NCBI RefSeq assembly: GCF_000214035.2
Contig: NZ_AFHG01000058.1
Span: 1 to 64,000 of the forward strand
Source: Methyloversatilis universalis FAM5
GTDB taxonomy: Bacteria > Pseudomonadota > Gammaproteobacteria > Burkholderiales > Rhodocyclaceae
Length of the DNA stretch: 64,000 nucleotides
Direction of reading: 5' to 3'
Of this stretch, positions 36,282 to 45,470 are shown one piece after another. Position numbers and translations under genes: made by a program. The notes under the pieces are model-generated. The model saw nothing but the letters and a program-made list of their open reading frames with translations, had not been told where the DNA came from and made no database searches. How positions within the stretch are numbered: position 1 is the first letter of the stretch; each line of letters starts with the position of its first letter.

Positions 36282-37514
36282 ATGTCACCTGTTCTCATGC
36301 TTTTTCCGGTCTTTTTTCGTGCAGCCGCCTGGCTTCGGCGCCATGGTCTGATGGCGGTGCTGGCGCTGATGCTGGGTGCGGCAGGTCCTGCGCGTGCCCT
36401 CGGTCCGGCTGAACTGGCGGTGGTGGTCAATGTGTCCGACCCTGCCAGCGTCGATGCCGGCACCTATTACCGTTTGCGCCGCGGCATTCCGGAAGCCAAC
36501 GTGATCGAGGTCAGGCTGCCGCACGACCGGGCCGCCTTGAGCCGGCAGGAGTTCGAGGCACTGTACGCCGAGGTGAATGGCAAGCTGCCGGCGGGCGTGC
36601 AGGCCTTTGCGCTGGCCTGGACCAAGCCCTGGCGGGCCGGGTGCATGAGCATCACGTCGGCCTTCGCCTTCGGTTACGACGAGCGCTTCTGTTCGGCCAG
36701 CTGCGGACCGACCCAGGCCAGCGGCCTGTTCAACGGCGGGCGCAATGCCGCGCCCGACGCGCCCCGACCGAAGCCGGCGATGATGCTGGCCGGCGAGTCG
36801 GTGGAACAGGTCCGGCGGCTGATCGACCGCGGCATCGCGGCCGACTACAGCTACCCGAAGGGCCATGTCTATCTGGTGCGCACCGAGGACCCGGCGCGCA
36901 ACGTGCGCGCGCTCTATTTCGACGAAGTGGTGGAGCGGCTGAATGGACTGCAGGTGCTCAGCGTGACGGCTGCTGAAGCGGGCGGGCACAAGGACATCCT
37001 GGGCTTCTTTACCGGGGCGGTCAGGGTGCCCGGGCTGGACAGCCTGGGTTTCCTGCCGGGTGCACCGGCCGATCACCTGACCTCCTTCGGCGGACAGCTG
37101 CTCGACAATCCGACCCAGATGAGCGCGCTGGAATGGCTGAAAGCCGGCGCCACCGCAAGCTACGGCACCGTGGTCGAGCCGTGCAACCACCTCGGCAAGT
37201 TTCCGCACCCGGGCATCCTGATGACCTTCTACGCCGAGGGCGAAACGCTGATCGAAGCCTACTGGAAGAGCGTGGCCTGGCCAGGCGAAGGCGTGTTCGT
37301 CGGCGAACCGCTGGCGCGTCCTTTCGGCATGCGCACCTCGCGTGACGATCAGGGCTGGTGGCTGGAAAGCCATTCAGCGGCCGGGCGCCGGGCGGTGGTC
37401 GAGACAGCGCCCAGCGTGGTCGGCCCCTATCGCCTGGTCGGCACCGTGCAGATACCCGCGGGCTACGGCCGGCAGCGGCTCAATGTGCAGGCGGGCGCGG
37501 TCAGGGTGAGGTAG
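36282..37514 (+). CDS. TIGR03790-like exported protein of unknown function
   Basis: A 410-residue protein with an N-terminal signal or anchor helix (about residues 20-40, GLMAVLALMLGAAGPARA) followed by AVVVNVSDPASVDAGTYYRLRRGIPEANVI, which I split here only to name it: the NVSDP...YYxxRRGIP pattern is characteristic of the TIGR03790 family. Later landmarks are YSYPKG, PADHLTSFGG and GTVVEPCNHLGKFP. No enzymatic role is known to me. The gene overlaps the end of waaA tail-to-tail by 14 bases. The upstream 234 bases shared with the divergent oxidoreductase gene are T-rich in places but show no clear promoter. Confidence 0.75.
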   Translation: MSPVLMLFPVFFRAAAWLRRHGLMAVLALMLGAAGPARALGPAELAVVVNVSDPASVDAGTYYRLRRGIPEANVIEVRLPHDRAALSRQEFEALYAEVNGKLPAGVQAFALAWTKPWRAGCMSITSAFAFGYDERFCSASCGPTQASGLFNGGRNAAPDAPRPKPAMMLAGESVEQVRRLIDRGIAADYSYPKGHVYLVRTEDPARNVRALYFDEVVERLNGLQVLSVTAAEAGGHKDILGFFTGAVRVPGLDSLGFLPGAPADHLTSFGGQLLDNPTQMSALEWLKAGATASYGTVVEPCNHLGKFPHPGILMTFYAEGETLIEAYWKSVAWPGEGVFVGEPLARPFGMRTSRDDQGWWLESHSAAGRRAVVETAPSVVGPYRLVGTVQIPAGYGRQRLNVQAGAVRVR

Positions 37515-38763
37515 GCGGCAGCAGCGGCGCGATCAGCGCCATCGTACGCTCGGTGGCGCCGCGGTGAGCCCGGGCGAAGGCGAGGCCGGCGGCTCCGGTC
37601 GCGGTGAGCGTCGACGGATCGGCCAGCAGTTGCGACGCGATGGATGCCGCTTCGGCAGGATCCCCTGCGCGGCGGGCGGCGCCGGCGGTGATGGCGTCGA
37701 CCGTGGCCTGCGTGAAATTGAAGGTGTGCGGTCCGACGATGACCGGACAGCCGACCGCGCAGGCCTCGATCAGATTCTGGCCGCCCAGAGGCTGCCAGCT
37801 GCCGCCGATCAGCGCCAGATCGGCCAGTGCGTACCAGGCGAACATTTCGCCCATCGCGTCGCCCAGCCAGATCCGGGTGTCTGCGTCCGGCAGCTCTCCG
37901 GCACTGCGCCGGCGCAGCGTGAGGCCGCGCGACCTGATCAGGCCGGCGACCTCGTCGAAGCGCTGCGGATGTCGCGGCACGAGCGCAATCAGCACGTCGT
38001 CCGGCAAGACCGGCTGCAGGGCGTCGAGCAGCAGGGCTTCCTCATCCTCCCGGGTGCTCGCCAGCAGCAGCACGCGCCGGGCGCCGAGCGCTTCGCGCCA
38101 GCGCCGGCCCAGGTCGAGCTGACCGGCCGGCGGCTCGATGTCGAATTTCAGGTTTCCCGCGACCGCGACCAGCCTCGCGCCGAGCGCGGACAGCCTTGCG
38201 GCGTCCTCCGCGGTCTGGGCGATCAGCATCGAAAAGTCCTGCAGCGCGGCGCGCACGAAACCGCCCAGGCGCGCATAGCGTGCGGCGGAGCGGGCGGACA
38301 GCCGCGCGTTCGCCAGCACCACCGGTACCCCCGCCTGCCGGCATTCCTGCAGCAGATTGGGCCAGATCTCGGTTTCCATCACCACGCCCAGCGCCGGCTT
38401 CCACCGGCGCAGGAAGGCGCGCTGGGCCCACGGCAGGTCCCAGGGCAGCCAGGCGAATTCGGCGAAATCGCCATACAGCTGGCGGGCGGTGGCGCGGCCG
38501 GTGGCGGTCATCTGGGTGATCAGGATGCGGTGATCCGGGTAGCGCGCCCGCAGCGCCGCCAGCAACGGTGCTGCCGCGCGGGTTTCGCCGACCGATACCG
38601 CGTGCAGCCAGAGCGTGGGCCGGGCAGGGGGCTGCGGCCCCAGGCCGAGACGGCCGCCGAGGTCTTCGAGGTAACCGGGTTCGCGCCGGCCGCGCAGCCG
38701 GCTGCGGAGCAGCGCGAAGGGCAGACCGAGCAGCCAGATCAGGGTGTAGAAGGCGCGCATCAT
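37501..38763 (-). CDS. waaA: 3-deoxy-D-manno-octulosonic acid (Kdo) transferase WaaA
   Basis: A 420-residue membrane-anchored GT-B glycosyltransferase. It has an N-terminal hydrophobic segment (about residues 4-19), the catalytic Glu60 in HAVSVGETRAA, LVMETEIWPN-like (VVMETEIWPN), LANARLS and the C-terminal GGSWQPLGGQNLIEA and GPHTFNF motifs. It adds Kdo to lipid IVA from CMP-Kdo at the inner membrane. It is divergent from the surface-glycan operon, so LPS core and glycan genes lie side by side. Two adjacent ATG codons (38763 and 38760) are possible starts. Confidence 0.96.
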   Translation of the reverse strand: MMRAFYTLIWLLGLPFALLRSRLRGRREPGYLEDLGGRLGLGPQPPARPTLWLHAVSVGETRAAAPLLAALRARYPDHRILITQMTATGRATARQLYGDFAEFAWLPWDLPWAQRAFLRRWKPALGVVMETEIWPNLLQECRQAGVPVVLANARLSARSAARYARLGGFVRAALQDFSMLIAQTAEDAARLSALGARLVAVAGNLKFDIEPPAGQLDLGRRWREALGARRVLLLASTREDEEALLLDALQPVLPDDVLIALVPRHPQRFDEVAGLIRSRGLTLRRRSAGELPDADTRIWLGDAMGEMFAWYALADLALIGGSWQPLGGQNLIEACAVGCPVIVGPHTFNFTQATVDAITAGAARRAGDPAEAASIASQLLADPSTLTATGAAGLAFARAHRGATERTMALIAPLLPPTSP

Positions 38764-38798
38764 GAGGGCGCGAGCATAGCAGCCGGATGTCGGCCGAA

Positions 38799-38827
38799 TT
38801 GACAGTGAGGGCGGCTGCGTGTGTAAT
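38799..38827 (+). promoter_or_regulatory. strong sigma-70 promoter of glycan operon
   Basis: TTGACA (38799-38804), exactly 17 bases, then TGTAAT (38822-38827): a perfect -35 and a 5-of-6 -10. The expected transcription start is about 38834, only some 20 bases before the regulator start codon. This is the best promoter match in the window and should drive the whole plus-strand operon. Confidence 0.8.
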
Positions 38828-38831
38828 TCGG

Positions 38832-38850
38832 GCGTTCAATCAATGAACGC
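38832..38850. promoter_or_regulatory. inverted-repeat operator at MarR start
   Basis: GCGTTCA-ATCAA-TGAACGC is a perfect 7-base-arm dyad that begins at the expected transcription start and ends 3 bases before the ATG at 38854. It occupies the place of the Shine-Dalgarno site, none of which is seen. It suits autoregulation by the MarR-type protein or, as RNA, a hairpin over the translation start. Confidence 0.65.
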
Positions 38851-38853
38851 ACG

Positions 38854-39219
38854 ATGCTTGACGAACAGACCCGATACCGCCTGCTGAAATTGCTGGAAGC
38901 AAACCCCGAACTGTCGCAACGACAGCTCGCGCAGGCGCTGGGCATCAGTGTGGGCAAGGTCAATTTCTGCCTCAACGCGCTGATCGAGCGCGGCCTGGTC
39001 AAGGCGCGCAATTTCCGCAACAGCCGCAACAAGCTCGCCTATATGTATTTCCTGACGCCCGCCGGTTTCGAGGAGAAGGCCCGGGTGTCGCTTCGCTATC
39101 TGAAGCAGAAGCTGCAGGAGTACGAAACCCTGCGCTCGGAGATCGAGGAACTGCAGAACGAGGCGCGCCGCATGAACGTTCAGACGGGCGAAGTCTTGCA
39201 GGAAGAGGCCGGGCAATGA
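38854..39219 (+). CDS. MarR family EPS-associated regulator
   Basis: A 121-residue protein with a winged helix (about residues 5-75: [42 protein letters not shown]) and a C-terminal coiled-coil-like helix (about 85-115). It matches the short MarR-type regulators found at the head of exopolysaccharide clusters (TIGR04176 type). Its stop overlaps the ABC transporter start as ATGA. It is the first gene of the glycan operon and likely represses or modulates it through the dyad at its own start. Confidence 0.9.
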   Translation: MLDEQTRYRLLKLLEANPELSQRQLAQALGISVGKVNFCLNALIERGLVKARNFRNSRNKLAYMYFLTPAGFEEKARVSLRYLKQKLQEYETLRSEIEELQNEARRMNVQTGEVLQEEAGQ

Positions 39220-41030
39220 GCGGCGCAGCGTCCCGGTTTTCGGCGGCCCGCAAGGTGTTCGCGGTGCTCGATCCTGACCAGCGCAGGGCGGCGGGGGGGC
39301 TGTTCCTGCTCATGCTGGTCGGCATGGTTTTTGAAACACTGGGTATCGGCCTGGTGGTACCGGCAATGGCGCTTCTTGTTCAGGATGATCTGGCAGCGCA
39401 CAGCCCGGCCGTTGCAGGTCTGCTGGGTTTTTTGGGCCATCCGTCCAAAACCATGCTGGCATTTGGCGCAGTCGTTGCGCTTGCGGCCGTCTATTTTCTG
39501 AAAACCCTGTTTCTCGGCTTTCTTGCATGGAAGCAGGCGGCCTTCGCTTTTGCCGTTCAGGCGCGGGTCGCACACAAGCTGTTTTCCCGGTATCTGAACC
39601 AGCCATATATCTTTCATCTTCAGAACAATTCGGCACAGCTCATCCGGAACGTAACGACCGAGGCCTCCTACTTTTGCACCCATGCCTTGGTGCCCGGCCT
39701 GCTCTTGATTACCGAAGTGATCGTTCTGGTCGGCATATCCGGCCTGCTCTTCTATTTGGAACCACTGGGCGCGGTGGTCGTGGCGCTCGTCACCGGCGTG
39801 CCATCGGTGATTTTTCTGCGGTCATCGAGGCAACGGGTAACCCGTTGGGGCAAGGAGCGACAGTCTCATGACGGCACGCGCCTGCAACTGATCCAGGAGG
39901 GGTTGGCGGGCATCAAGGATGTTCAGATGCTCGGACGGGCGCCCGCCTTTCTTCGGCAATTTGCCGTGCATAACGAAGTGGTGTCAAAGGTCGGCGGGCG
40001 GCAGCTATGTCTCCAGCAGTGGCCGCGCCTATGGCTCGAATTCACGGCGGTTTTCGGCGTTGCGGTGCTGGTTTCGGTTCTGCTTTCACAGGGCAGAACG
40101 CCTCCGCAGATCGCGGCAGCGGTCGGCCTCTTCGCGAGTGCGGCTTTTCGCCTGATGCCCTCCGTGAATCGTGTGCTGACGTCGCTCAACGGTTTGCGCT
40201 ACGGGCGCGTGGTACTTGACTTGATTCATTCGGAGCTTGCTAAGGTGGCTTCTTCGAGTGAGCGCGACGAGGCGGTGACGGAAGAAAGCCTTTCCTTCTC
40301 GGAATCGTTCGGATTGAAGGATGTGAGTTATCGCTACCCCGGTGCTTCCGAGCATGCGCTTCTGGATTTGAATCTTGAGATCCGGGCAGGTGAGATGTTT
40401 GGCATCGTCGGCAGCAGTGGATCCGGCAAGAGTACGCTGGTCGATCTTCTGCTCGGATTGCTTGAGCCCGAAACCGGACGCGTAGAGGTGAATGGCCAGG
40501 CCATCCAGGCCGATCTGTCGAGCTGGAGAAGACTGATCGGATATGTTCCGCAGTCCATCTATCTGACCGATGATTCGTTACGCCGGAACGTTGCTTTCGG
40601 CGTGCCGGAAGATGAGATCGATGAAGAGGCCGTTGCTCGGGCAATCAGCTTTGCTCAGCTGGATGAGCTGGTTTCCGCGTTGCCTGAAGGGCTGGACACG
40701 TTTGTCGGAGAACGTGGCGTGCGTCTGTCTGGCGGGCAGCGCCAGCGCATAGGTATCGCGCGTGCGCTGTATCGCGATCCGCCCATACTCGTACTGGATG
40801 AAGCGACAAGTGCGCTCGATGTGGGTACCGAGGCAGATGTCATGAAGGCCATTGCGGCCCTGCATGGCCAGAAAACCATTGTCATCGTGGCGCATCGGCT
40901 CAGTACGGTAGAGCAGTGCAACCGTCTTTGCCGGCTCGAAAGAGGTCGCATAGTGCAGACCGGTACGCCGGCCGAAGTGCTCGATCAACTTTTCAAGACG
41001 GCTCCCGAAGCTGTCCCATCCCTGGACTGA
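39216..41030 (+). CDS. ABC transporter, fused permease/ATPase (PglK/MsbA-like flippase)
   Basis: A 604-residue exporter half-molecule: six membrane helices (about residues 25-310) and an ATPase domain with Walker [10 protein letters not shown] (399-407), signature LSGGQRQR and Walker [13 protein letters not shown], followed by the H-loop HRLSTV. In glycan clusters this type (PglK of Campylobacter) flips lipid-linked oligosaccharides across the inner membrane. No Wzx or Wzm/Wzt is present, so this is probably the flippase for the product. Its base composition is visibly less GC-rich than that of the housekeeping genes, suggesting transfer. Confidence 0.9.
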   Translation: MSGAASRFSAARKVFAVLDPDQRRAAGGLFLLMLVGMVFETLGIGLVVPAMALLVQDDLAAHSPAVAGLLGFLGHPSKTMLAFGAVVALAAVYFLKTLFLGFLAWKQAAFAFAVQARVAHKLFSRYLNQPYIFHLQNNSAQLIRNVTTEASYFCTHALVPGLLLITEVIVLVGISGLLFYLEPLGAVVVALVTGVPSVIFLRSSRQRVTRWGKERQSHDGTRLQLIQEGLAGIKDVQMLGRAPAFLRQFAVHNEVVSKVGGRQLCLQQWPRLWLEFTAVFGVAVLVSVLLSQGRTPPQIAAAVGLFASAAFRLMPSVNRVLTSLNGLRYGRVVLDLIHSELAKVASSSERDEAVTEESLSFSESFGLKDVSYRYPGASEHALLDLNLEIRAGEMFGIVGSSGSGKSTLVDLLLGLLEPETGRVEVNGQAIQADLSSWRRLIGYVPQSIYLTDDSLRRNVAFGVPEDEIDEEAVARAISFAQLDELVSALPEGLDTFVGERGVRLSGGQRQRIGIARALYRDPPILVLDEATSALDVGTEADVMKAIAALHGQKTIVIVAHRLSTVEQCNRLCRLERGRIVQTGTPAEVLDQLFKTAPEAVPSLD

Positions 41031-41035
41031 ACACA

Positions 41036-42034
41036 ATGTTGACCAATGCTTCTATTCTGATCACCGGGGGGACTGGATCCTTCGGCAACACGTTCGTGCC
41101 GATGACTCTGGCGCGATACAACCCTCGAAAGATCATCATCTTCTCTCGCGATGAGATGAAACAGTGGGAGATGGCCAAGAAGTACCAGGGTGATTCGCGC
41201 GTACGCTTCTTCATCGGGGATGTGCGCGACAAGGACAGGCTCTACCGCGCGCTCGACGGTGTGGATCATGTCGTGCATGCGGCGGCGACCAAGATCGTTC
41301 CGACAGCCGAATACAATCCTTTCGAATGCGTCAAGACGAACGTGATCGGTGCGATGAACCTGATCGATGCCTGCATCGACCAAGGCATCAAGCGCGTGGT
41401 GGCGCTGTCGACCGACAAGGCCAGCAGTCCGGTCAATCTGTACGGTGCGACCAAACTGGCGTCGGACAAGCTGTTCGTTGCCGGCAATTCGTATGCAGGT
41501 GGGCATGAGACGCGGTTTGCCGTGGTGCGCTATGGCAATGTGATGGGCTCGCGCGGTTCGGTGATTCCATTCTTCATGTCTATTCGGGACAGCGGCGTGC
41601 TGCCGGTGACAGACGCGCGCATGACGCGTTTCATGATCTCGCTTGAGGAAGGTGTCGAACTGGTGTGGCACGCCTTTTCTGACATGGAAGGTGGCGAGAT
41701 CTACGTCAAGAAGATTCCTTCGATGAAGGTCGTTGATCTGGCGGCGACGATTGCGCCGCAAGCGCGCATCGAGATCGTCGGGATTCGCCCTGGCGAAAAG
41801 CTGCATGAGCAGATGATCAGCGCGGAGGATGCGTACTACACCTACGAATACGCTCATCATTTCAAGATACTGCCTGCAATCAACAACTGGTCGACCAGTG
41901 CGGAGCGCATCAAGGACGGGCGCAGGGTGCCCGAAGGCTTCGTATACGCCAGCGACAACAATCAGGAGTGGATGAGTGCTGAGCAGTTGCAGGTCTGGAT
42001 GGACGCTAATCGCGACAAGATCGGAAGTATCTGA
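41036..42034 (+). CDS. pseB: UDP-GlcNAc 4,6-dehydratase (inverting) PseB
   Basis: A 332-residue SDR enzyme with NAD-binding GGTGSFG (residues 11-17) and the catalytic DK...Y set Asp127, Lys128 and Tyr136 (STDKASSPVNLYGATK). It is soluble and lacks the membrane part of WbpM. PseB removes water from UDP-GlcNAc while inverting C5, the first step to pseudaminic acid. I chose ATG 41036, 5 bases after the flippase stop; an upstream open frame lies inside the flippase gene. It is followed by pseC with 2 bases between. Confidence 0.97.
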   Translation: MLTNASILITGGTGSFGNTFVPMTLARYNPRKIIIFSRDEMKQWEMAKKYQGDSRVRFFIGDVRDKDRLYRALDGVDHVVHAAATKIVPTAEYNPFECVKTNVIGAMNLIDACIDQGIKRVVALSTDKASSPVNLYGATKLASDKLFVAGNSYAGGHETRFAVVRYGNVMGSRGSVIPFFMSIRDSGVLPVTDARMTRFMISLEEGVELVWHAFSDMEGGEIYVKKIPSMKVVDLAATIAPQARIEIVGIRPGEKLHEQMISAEDAYYTYEYAHHFKILPAINNWSTSAERIKDGRRVPEGFVYASDNNQEWMSAEQLQVWMDANRDKIGSI

Positions 42035-42036
42035 GC

Positions 42037-43197
42037 ATGATTCCCTATGGTCGACAGGAGATCACACCCGCTGATATTGCGGCGGTGGTTGAGGTGCTGC
42101 AGTCAGATTATCTAACTCAGGGGCCGGTGGTACCGCTCTTCGAGGCAGCTGTGGCACGACATGTGGGTGCGGCCCATGCCGTCGCGGTCAACAGCGCGAC
42201 GTCCGCTCTGCACATTGCGTGCCTTGCGCTGGGTCTGGGCCCGGGTGACCGCCTGTGGACCTCGCCCGTGACCTTTGTGGCTTCTGCCAATTGCGGCCGC
42301 TACTGTGGTGCGGATGTGGAGTTCGTCGACATCGATCCGCGTACCTACAACCTTTGCCCGGTGGCCCTTGAGCGCAAGCTCGAAGGCGCCGCACGCCAGG
42401 GTCGGTTGCCCAAGGTGGTGGTTGCTGTGCACCTGAGCGGGCAGTCCTGCGACATGGCGGCGATCCATGCGCTTGGCCAACGCTACGGTTTTCGCATCAT
42501 CGAGGATGCGTCGCACGCGATTGGCGGAAAGTATCGCGGGGAGTTCATCGGCAACTGTCGATACAGCGATATCGCGGTATTCAGCTTCCACCCGGTAAAA
42601 ATCATCACCACGGCCGAAGGCGGCATGGCGCTGACGCAGGATCCGGCATTGGCTGCGAGCATGGCGCGACTTCGCTCCCATGGCATCACGCGCGATCCCG
42701 ACGAAATGACTCATTTGCCCGACGGTCCGTGGTACTACCAGCAGCTGGAGCTCGGGCTGAACTATCGCATGACCGAATTGCAGGCTGCGCTGGGCCTGAG
42801 TCAGCTGCAGCGGCTGGACGCGTATGTGGCGGAGCGTCATGCGCTCGCTCATCGCTACGATTGTTTGCTGTCCTCGCTGCCGCTGATTACCCCTTGGCAG
42901 CACCCGGACAGCTACTCCGGGCTGCATCTTTATGTCATCCGGCTCAGGCTCGATGAAATCGCGAGCAGCCATCGGGATGTCTTTGAAGCTTTGCGCGCAC
43001 GTGGCATCGGCGTCAATCTGCATTACATCCCGGTGTATCTGCAGCCCTACTATCGGCAGCTCGGCTGCCGGCCGGGTGACTGTCCGGAAGCGGAGCGGTA
43101 CTACGGGGAAGCGATCAGCCTGCCCATGTTCCACACCCTGGGTGAGGATCGCCAGGATGCCGTGGTGCAGGCGCTGACCGAGGTGCTGTCATCGTGA
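42037..43197 (+). CDS. pseC: PLP aminotransferase PseC
   Basis: A 386-residue DegT/DnrJ/EryC1-family aminotransferase with the PLP lysine at Lys188 (FSFHPVKIITTAEGG), VNSATSALHIACLALG and EDASHAIGG. PseC transfers an amino group to C4 of the keto sugar made by PseB, giving UDP-4-amino-4,6-dideoxy-N-acetyl-beta-L-altrosamine. Length and motifs are normal. The stop overlaps the GTG start of pseF as GTGA. Confidence 0.96.
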   Translation: MIPYGRQEITPADIAAVVEVLQSDYLTQGPVVPLFEAAVARHVGAAHAVAVNSATSALHIACLALGLGPGDRLWTSPVTFVASANCGRYCGADVEFVDIDPRTYNLCPVALERKLEGAARQGRLPKVVVAVHLSGQSCDMAAIHALGQRYGFRIIEDASHAIGGKYRGEFIGNCRYSDIAVFSFHPVKIITTAEGGMALTQDPALAASMARLRSHGITRDPDEMTHLPDGPWYYQQLELGLNYRMTELQAALGLSQLQRLDAYVAERHALAHRYDCLLSSLPLITPWQHPDSYSGLHLYVIRLRLDEIASSHRDVFEALRARGIGVNLHYIPVYLQPYYRQLGCRPGDCPEAERYYGEAISLPMFHTLGEDRQDAVVQALTEVLSS

Positions 43198-43892
43198 GGC
43201 TTGCCGTAATCCCCGCGCGCGGCGGCAGCAAGCGGATTCCGCGCAAGAACATACGGTTGTTCGGCGGTAAGCCCATGATTGCCTGGTCGATCGAGGCCGC
43301 GATTGCCAGCGGGTGCTTCGACCGCGTCGTGGTGTCCACTGATGACCCCGAAATCTCCGCTGTAGCTCGCGAGTGGGGCGGTCTCGTTCCTTTCTCGCGG
43401 CCCGCTGCACTGGCGGATGACCACACTGGCATCATGCCGGTGGTGCGCCATGCGATCGAATGGCATGTGGACCAGGGGCTCAATCCGGAGCACGTCTGCT
43501 GCATCTACCCGACTGCGCCTCTGCTTGAGCCCTCTGTCCTGACCGACGCCTATGAGCGCATGGTCCGGAGCGGCAGCGACTTCTGCTTCGGCGTCGCCAG
43601 CTATGGTCACCCGATCCAGCGTGCTCTGAGGCTGGACGCGAAGGGGGGGGTGAGCATGTTCTCGACAGAGCACTCGCTGACCCGATCGCAGGATCTTGAG
43701 CCCGCTTTTCACGATGCCGGGCAGTTCTGCTGGGGAACGTCGGCCGCCTTTGTCGATGGACGCTCGCCATTCCTTCAGAAGTCGGTGGCCGTGGTTCTCC
43801 CGCGACACCGCGTGGTCGATATCGACACGCCGGAGGACTGGCTGCTTGCTGAGGCGCTGCACATGGCCTTGGCTCTGAAGGCAGAGACGTGA
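43194..43892 (+). CDS. pseF: CMP-pseudaminic acid synthetase PseF
   Basis: A 232-residue cytidylyltransferase of the NeuA/KpsF type with the CTP-binding signature IPARGGSKRIPRKNI and STDDPEI. It activates pseudaminic acid with CTP, the last step before transfer. It uses a GTG start overlapping pseC and ends with a GTGA overlap into pseG. A poly-G run (GGGGGGG near 43648) inside the frame is a possible slippage site, but the frame is intact here. Confidence 0.95.
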   Translation: MRLAVIPARGGSKRIPRKNIRLFGGKPMIAWSIEAAIASGCFDRVVVSTDDPEISAVAREWGGLVPFSRPAALADDHTGIMPVVRHAIEWHVDQGLNPEHVCCIYPTAPLLEPSVLTDAYERMVRSGSDFCFGVASYGHPIQRALRLDAKGGVSMFSTEHSLTRSQDLEPAFHDAGQFCWGTSAAFVDGRSPFLQKSVAVVLPRHRVVDIDTPEDWLLAEALHMALALKAET

Positions 43893-44932
43893 ACGTTTTT
43901 TTCCGAACGGATGCATCCGACCATATCGGCGCGGGGCATCTGACGCGATGTCTCGTACTTGCCGACGCCATTGCCGGTCAGGGCGGTACATGCCATTTTC
44001 TGGTCCGGCATCAGAACGCCGTTTCCAGACGTCTCCTCGATGGCCGCTCGCACACGGTGTTTTCTTTGGACCTGCCCGAAGACTGCGATCCGGCTGAAGA
44101 CGCCCGGGGATGCGTCGGGTACGCCCGCAGCGTTGCAACGCCGGTGGACTGGTGGGTCGTGGACCACTATGGCCTCGACGCTCAATGGGAGCGCGTGGCT
44201 CGATCCTTGAGTTCATCCATTCTGGTGGTCGACGATCTGGCGGATCGAGCCCACGATTGCGATGTTCTGGTCGATCCGGGCCTGGGGCGGCAGACGAGTG
44301 ACTATGCCGGGTGGGTGTCCGGACCGGCTGACCTGCTGCTGGGCTCGCGTTACGCCATGCTCAAGCCGGCGTTTGCACTGAATCACGGGCGTGCCCCCCT
44401 GTGGCCCGAAGTGCGCAGGGCACATGTATTTTTCGGCGGAGGTTCAGCGGCGGAATGGATGCCTGAGTGCATCGACATCATGATGGACGTGGAACCTGAC
44501 CTGGATGTGTCTGCAGTGGGGATATGCAGCGAGCAGGTCATGGACCGGCTGATGGAACGCCACGGGAGCCGCCTGGATTGGGTCCGTCAGGTCGATGACA
44601 TGGCGCGTCACTATGCGACCTGCAGCGTGGCCCTGGGCTCGCCGGGTACGGCGACCTGGGAGCGGGCCTGCATTGGCTTGCCGTCCGCCTTGCTGGCTAC
44701 CGCACCGAATCAGATTCCCATCCTCGAGGGACTCGACCGGCTTGGGCTGTGTCGTTTCCTCGGCCCGGCCTGGGAATTGAAAGTGCCGGAGCTCAGGTCC
44801 CGGATCCGAGATTTCCTGCAGGATGATGCCGCGCGCGCGGCCATGCGAAATTTTGGGCTGTCCGCCGTAGACGGCAGAGGTGTCGAGCGCCTGTTGCGGC
44901 GGCTGCAGGGCAGCGGGAGGGGCGATGCCTGA
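43889..44932 (+). CDS. pseG: UDP-sugar hydrolase PseG
   Basis: A 347-residue GT-B-like hydrolase starting MNVFFRTDASDHIGAGHLTR (GTG start); His17 in GAGHLTRC corresponds to the catalytic histidine described for PseG. It removes UDP from UDP-2,4-diacetamido-2,4,6-trideoxy-beta-L-altropyranose to free the sugar for PseI. The last 8 bases overlap pseH. Some organisms fuse PseG with PseH; here they are separate. Confidence 0.95.
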   Translation: MNVFFRTDASDHIGAGHLTRCLVLADAIAGQGGTCHFLVRHQNAVSRRLLDGRSHTVFSLDLPEDCDPAEDARGCVGYARSVATPVDWWVVDHYGLDAQWERVARSLSSSILVVDDLADRAHDCDVLVDPGLGRQTSDYAGWVSGPADLLLGSRYAMLKPAFALNHGRAPLWPEVRRAHVFFGGGSAAEWMPECIDIMMDVEPDLDVSAVGICSEQVMDRLMERHGSRLDWVRQVDDMARHYATCSVALGSPGTATWERACIGLPSALLATAPNQIPILEGLDRLGLCRFLGPAWELKVPELRSRIRDFLQDDAARAAMRNFGLSAVDGRGVERLLRRLQGSGRGDA

Positions 44933-45470
44933 ATCCAGCGAGCGGGGCGCATTCGAGGTGCTGGCCACCTATCAGACGAGTCACGACAGGAAGACCGTCG
45001 AATGGCTCAATTCCGCAGACATCCAGGCCAGTTTCGGCCTGCGGCGTACAGTTACTGAAGCATCCCACCGGTCATGGGTCGACGCCAACGGCGATACGCT
45101 GATCTGGGCGATCGTCGATCCGACCGGTCGACACGTCGGCAATGTCTTGCTCAAGCTTACGCAGCGGCATCGATCAGGCTATTTCCAGATCTACATCGGC
45201 GAACCGATTGCCCGGGGCCAAGGGCTGGGTGACAGGGCGCTGTCGGCGACCTTGACCAAGGCATTCGACGAACTCGGCCTGCATCGAGTCTGGCTTCATA
45301 CCTTGCCAGACAACGTCGCAGCCGCAGCGCTGTACCGCAAGCACGGCTTCGTGTTCGAAGGTACCGAGCGGGATGCGCTGCTTTGGAACGGTACCTTCAC
45401 CAGCCAGCATCGCTGGTCCATTCTCGAACACGAGTGGATGGCTCGCCGTGGCAAGGAGGGGGCGCGGTGA
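44925..45470 (+). CDS. pseH: N-acetyltransferase PseH (GNAT)
   Basis: A 181-residue GNAT-fold protein (acetyl-CoA loop region ARGQGLGDRAL and NVAAAALYRKHGFVFEG). In the pseudaminic acid pathway it acylates the 4-amino group of the altrosamine. The ATG at 44925 overlaps pseG by 8 bases. Because the acyl donor can differ between organisms, acetyl is the default assumption only. Its stop overlaps the WbqC-like gene as GTGA. Confidence 0.9.
   Translation: MPESSERGAFEVLATYQTSHDRKTVEWLNSADIQASFGLRRTVTEASHRSWVDANGDTLIWAIVDPTGRHVGNVLLKLTQRHRSGYFQIYIGEPIARGQGLGDRALSATLTKAFDELGLHRVWLHTLPDNVAAAALYRKHGFVFEGTERDALLWNGTFTSQHRWSILEHEWMARRGKEGAR

Noticed and set aside
41036-42034. Second WbpM-type dehydratase
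   Set aside because: The protein lacks membrane helices and has the DK-Y catalytic set of PseB, unlike the Met-containing WbpM at 58679-60565.
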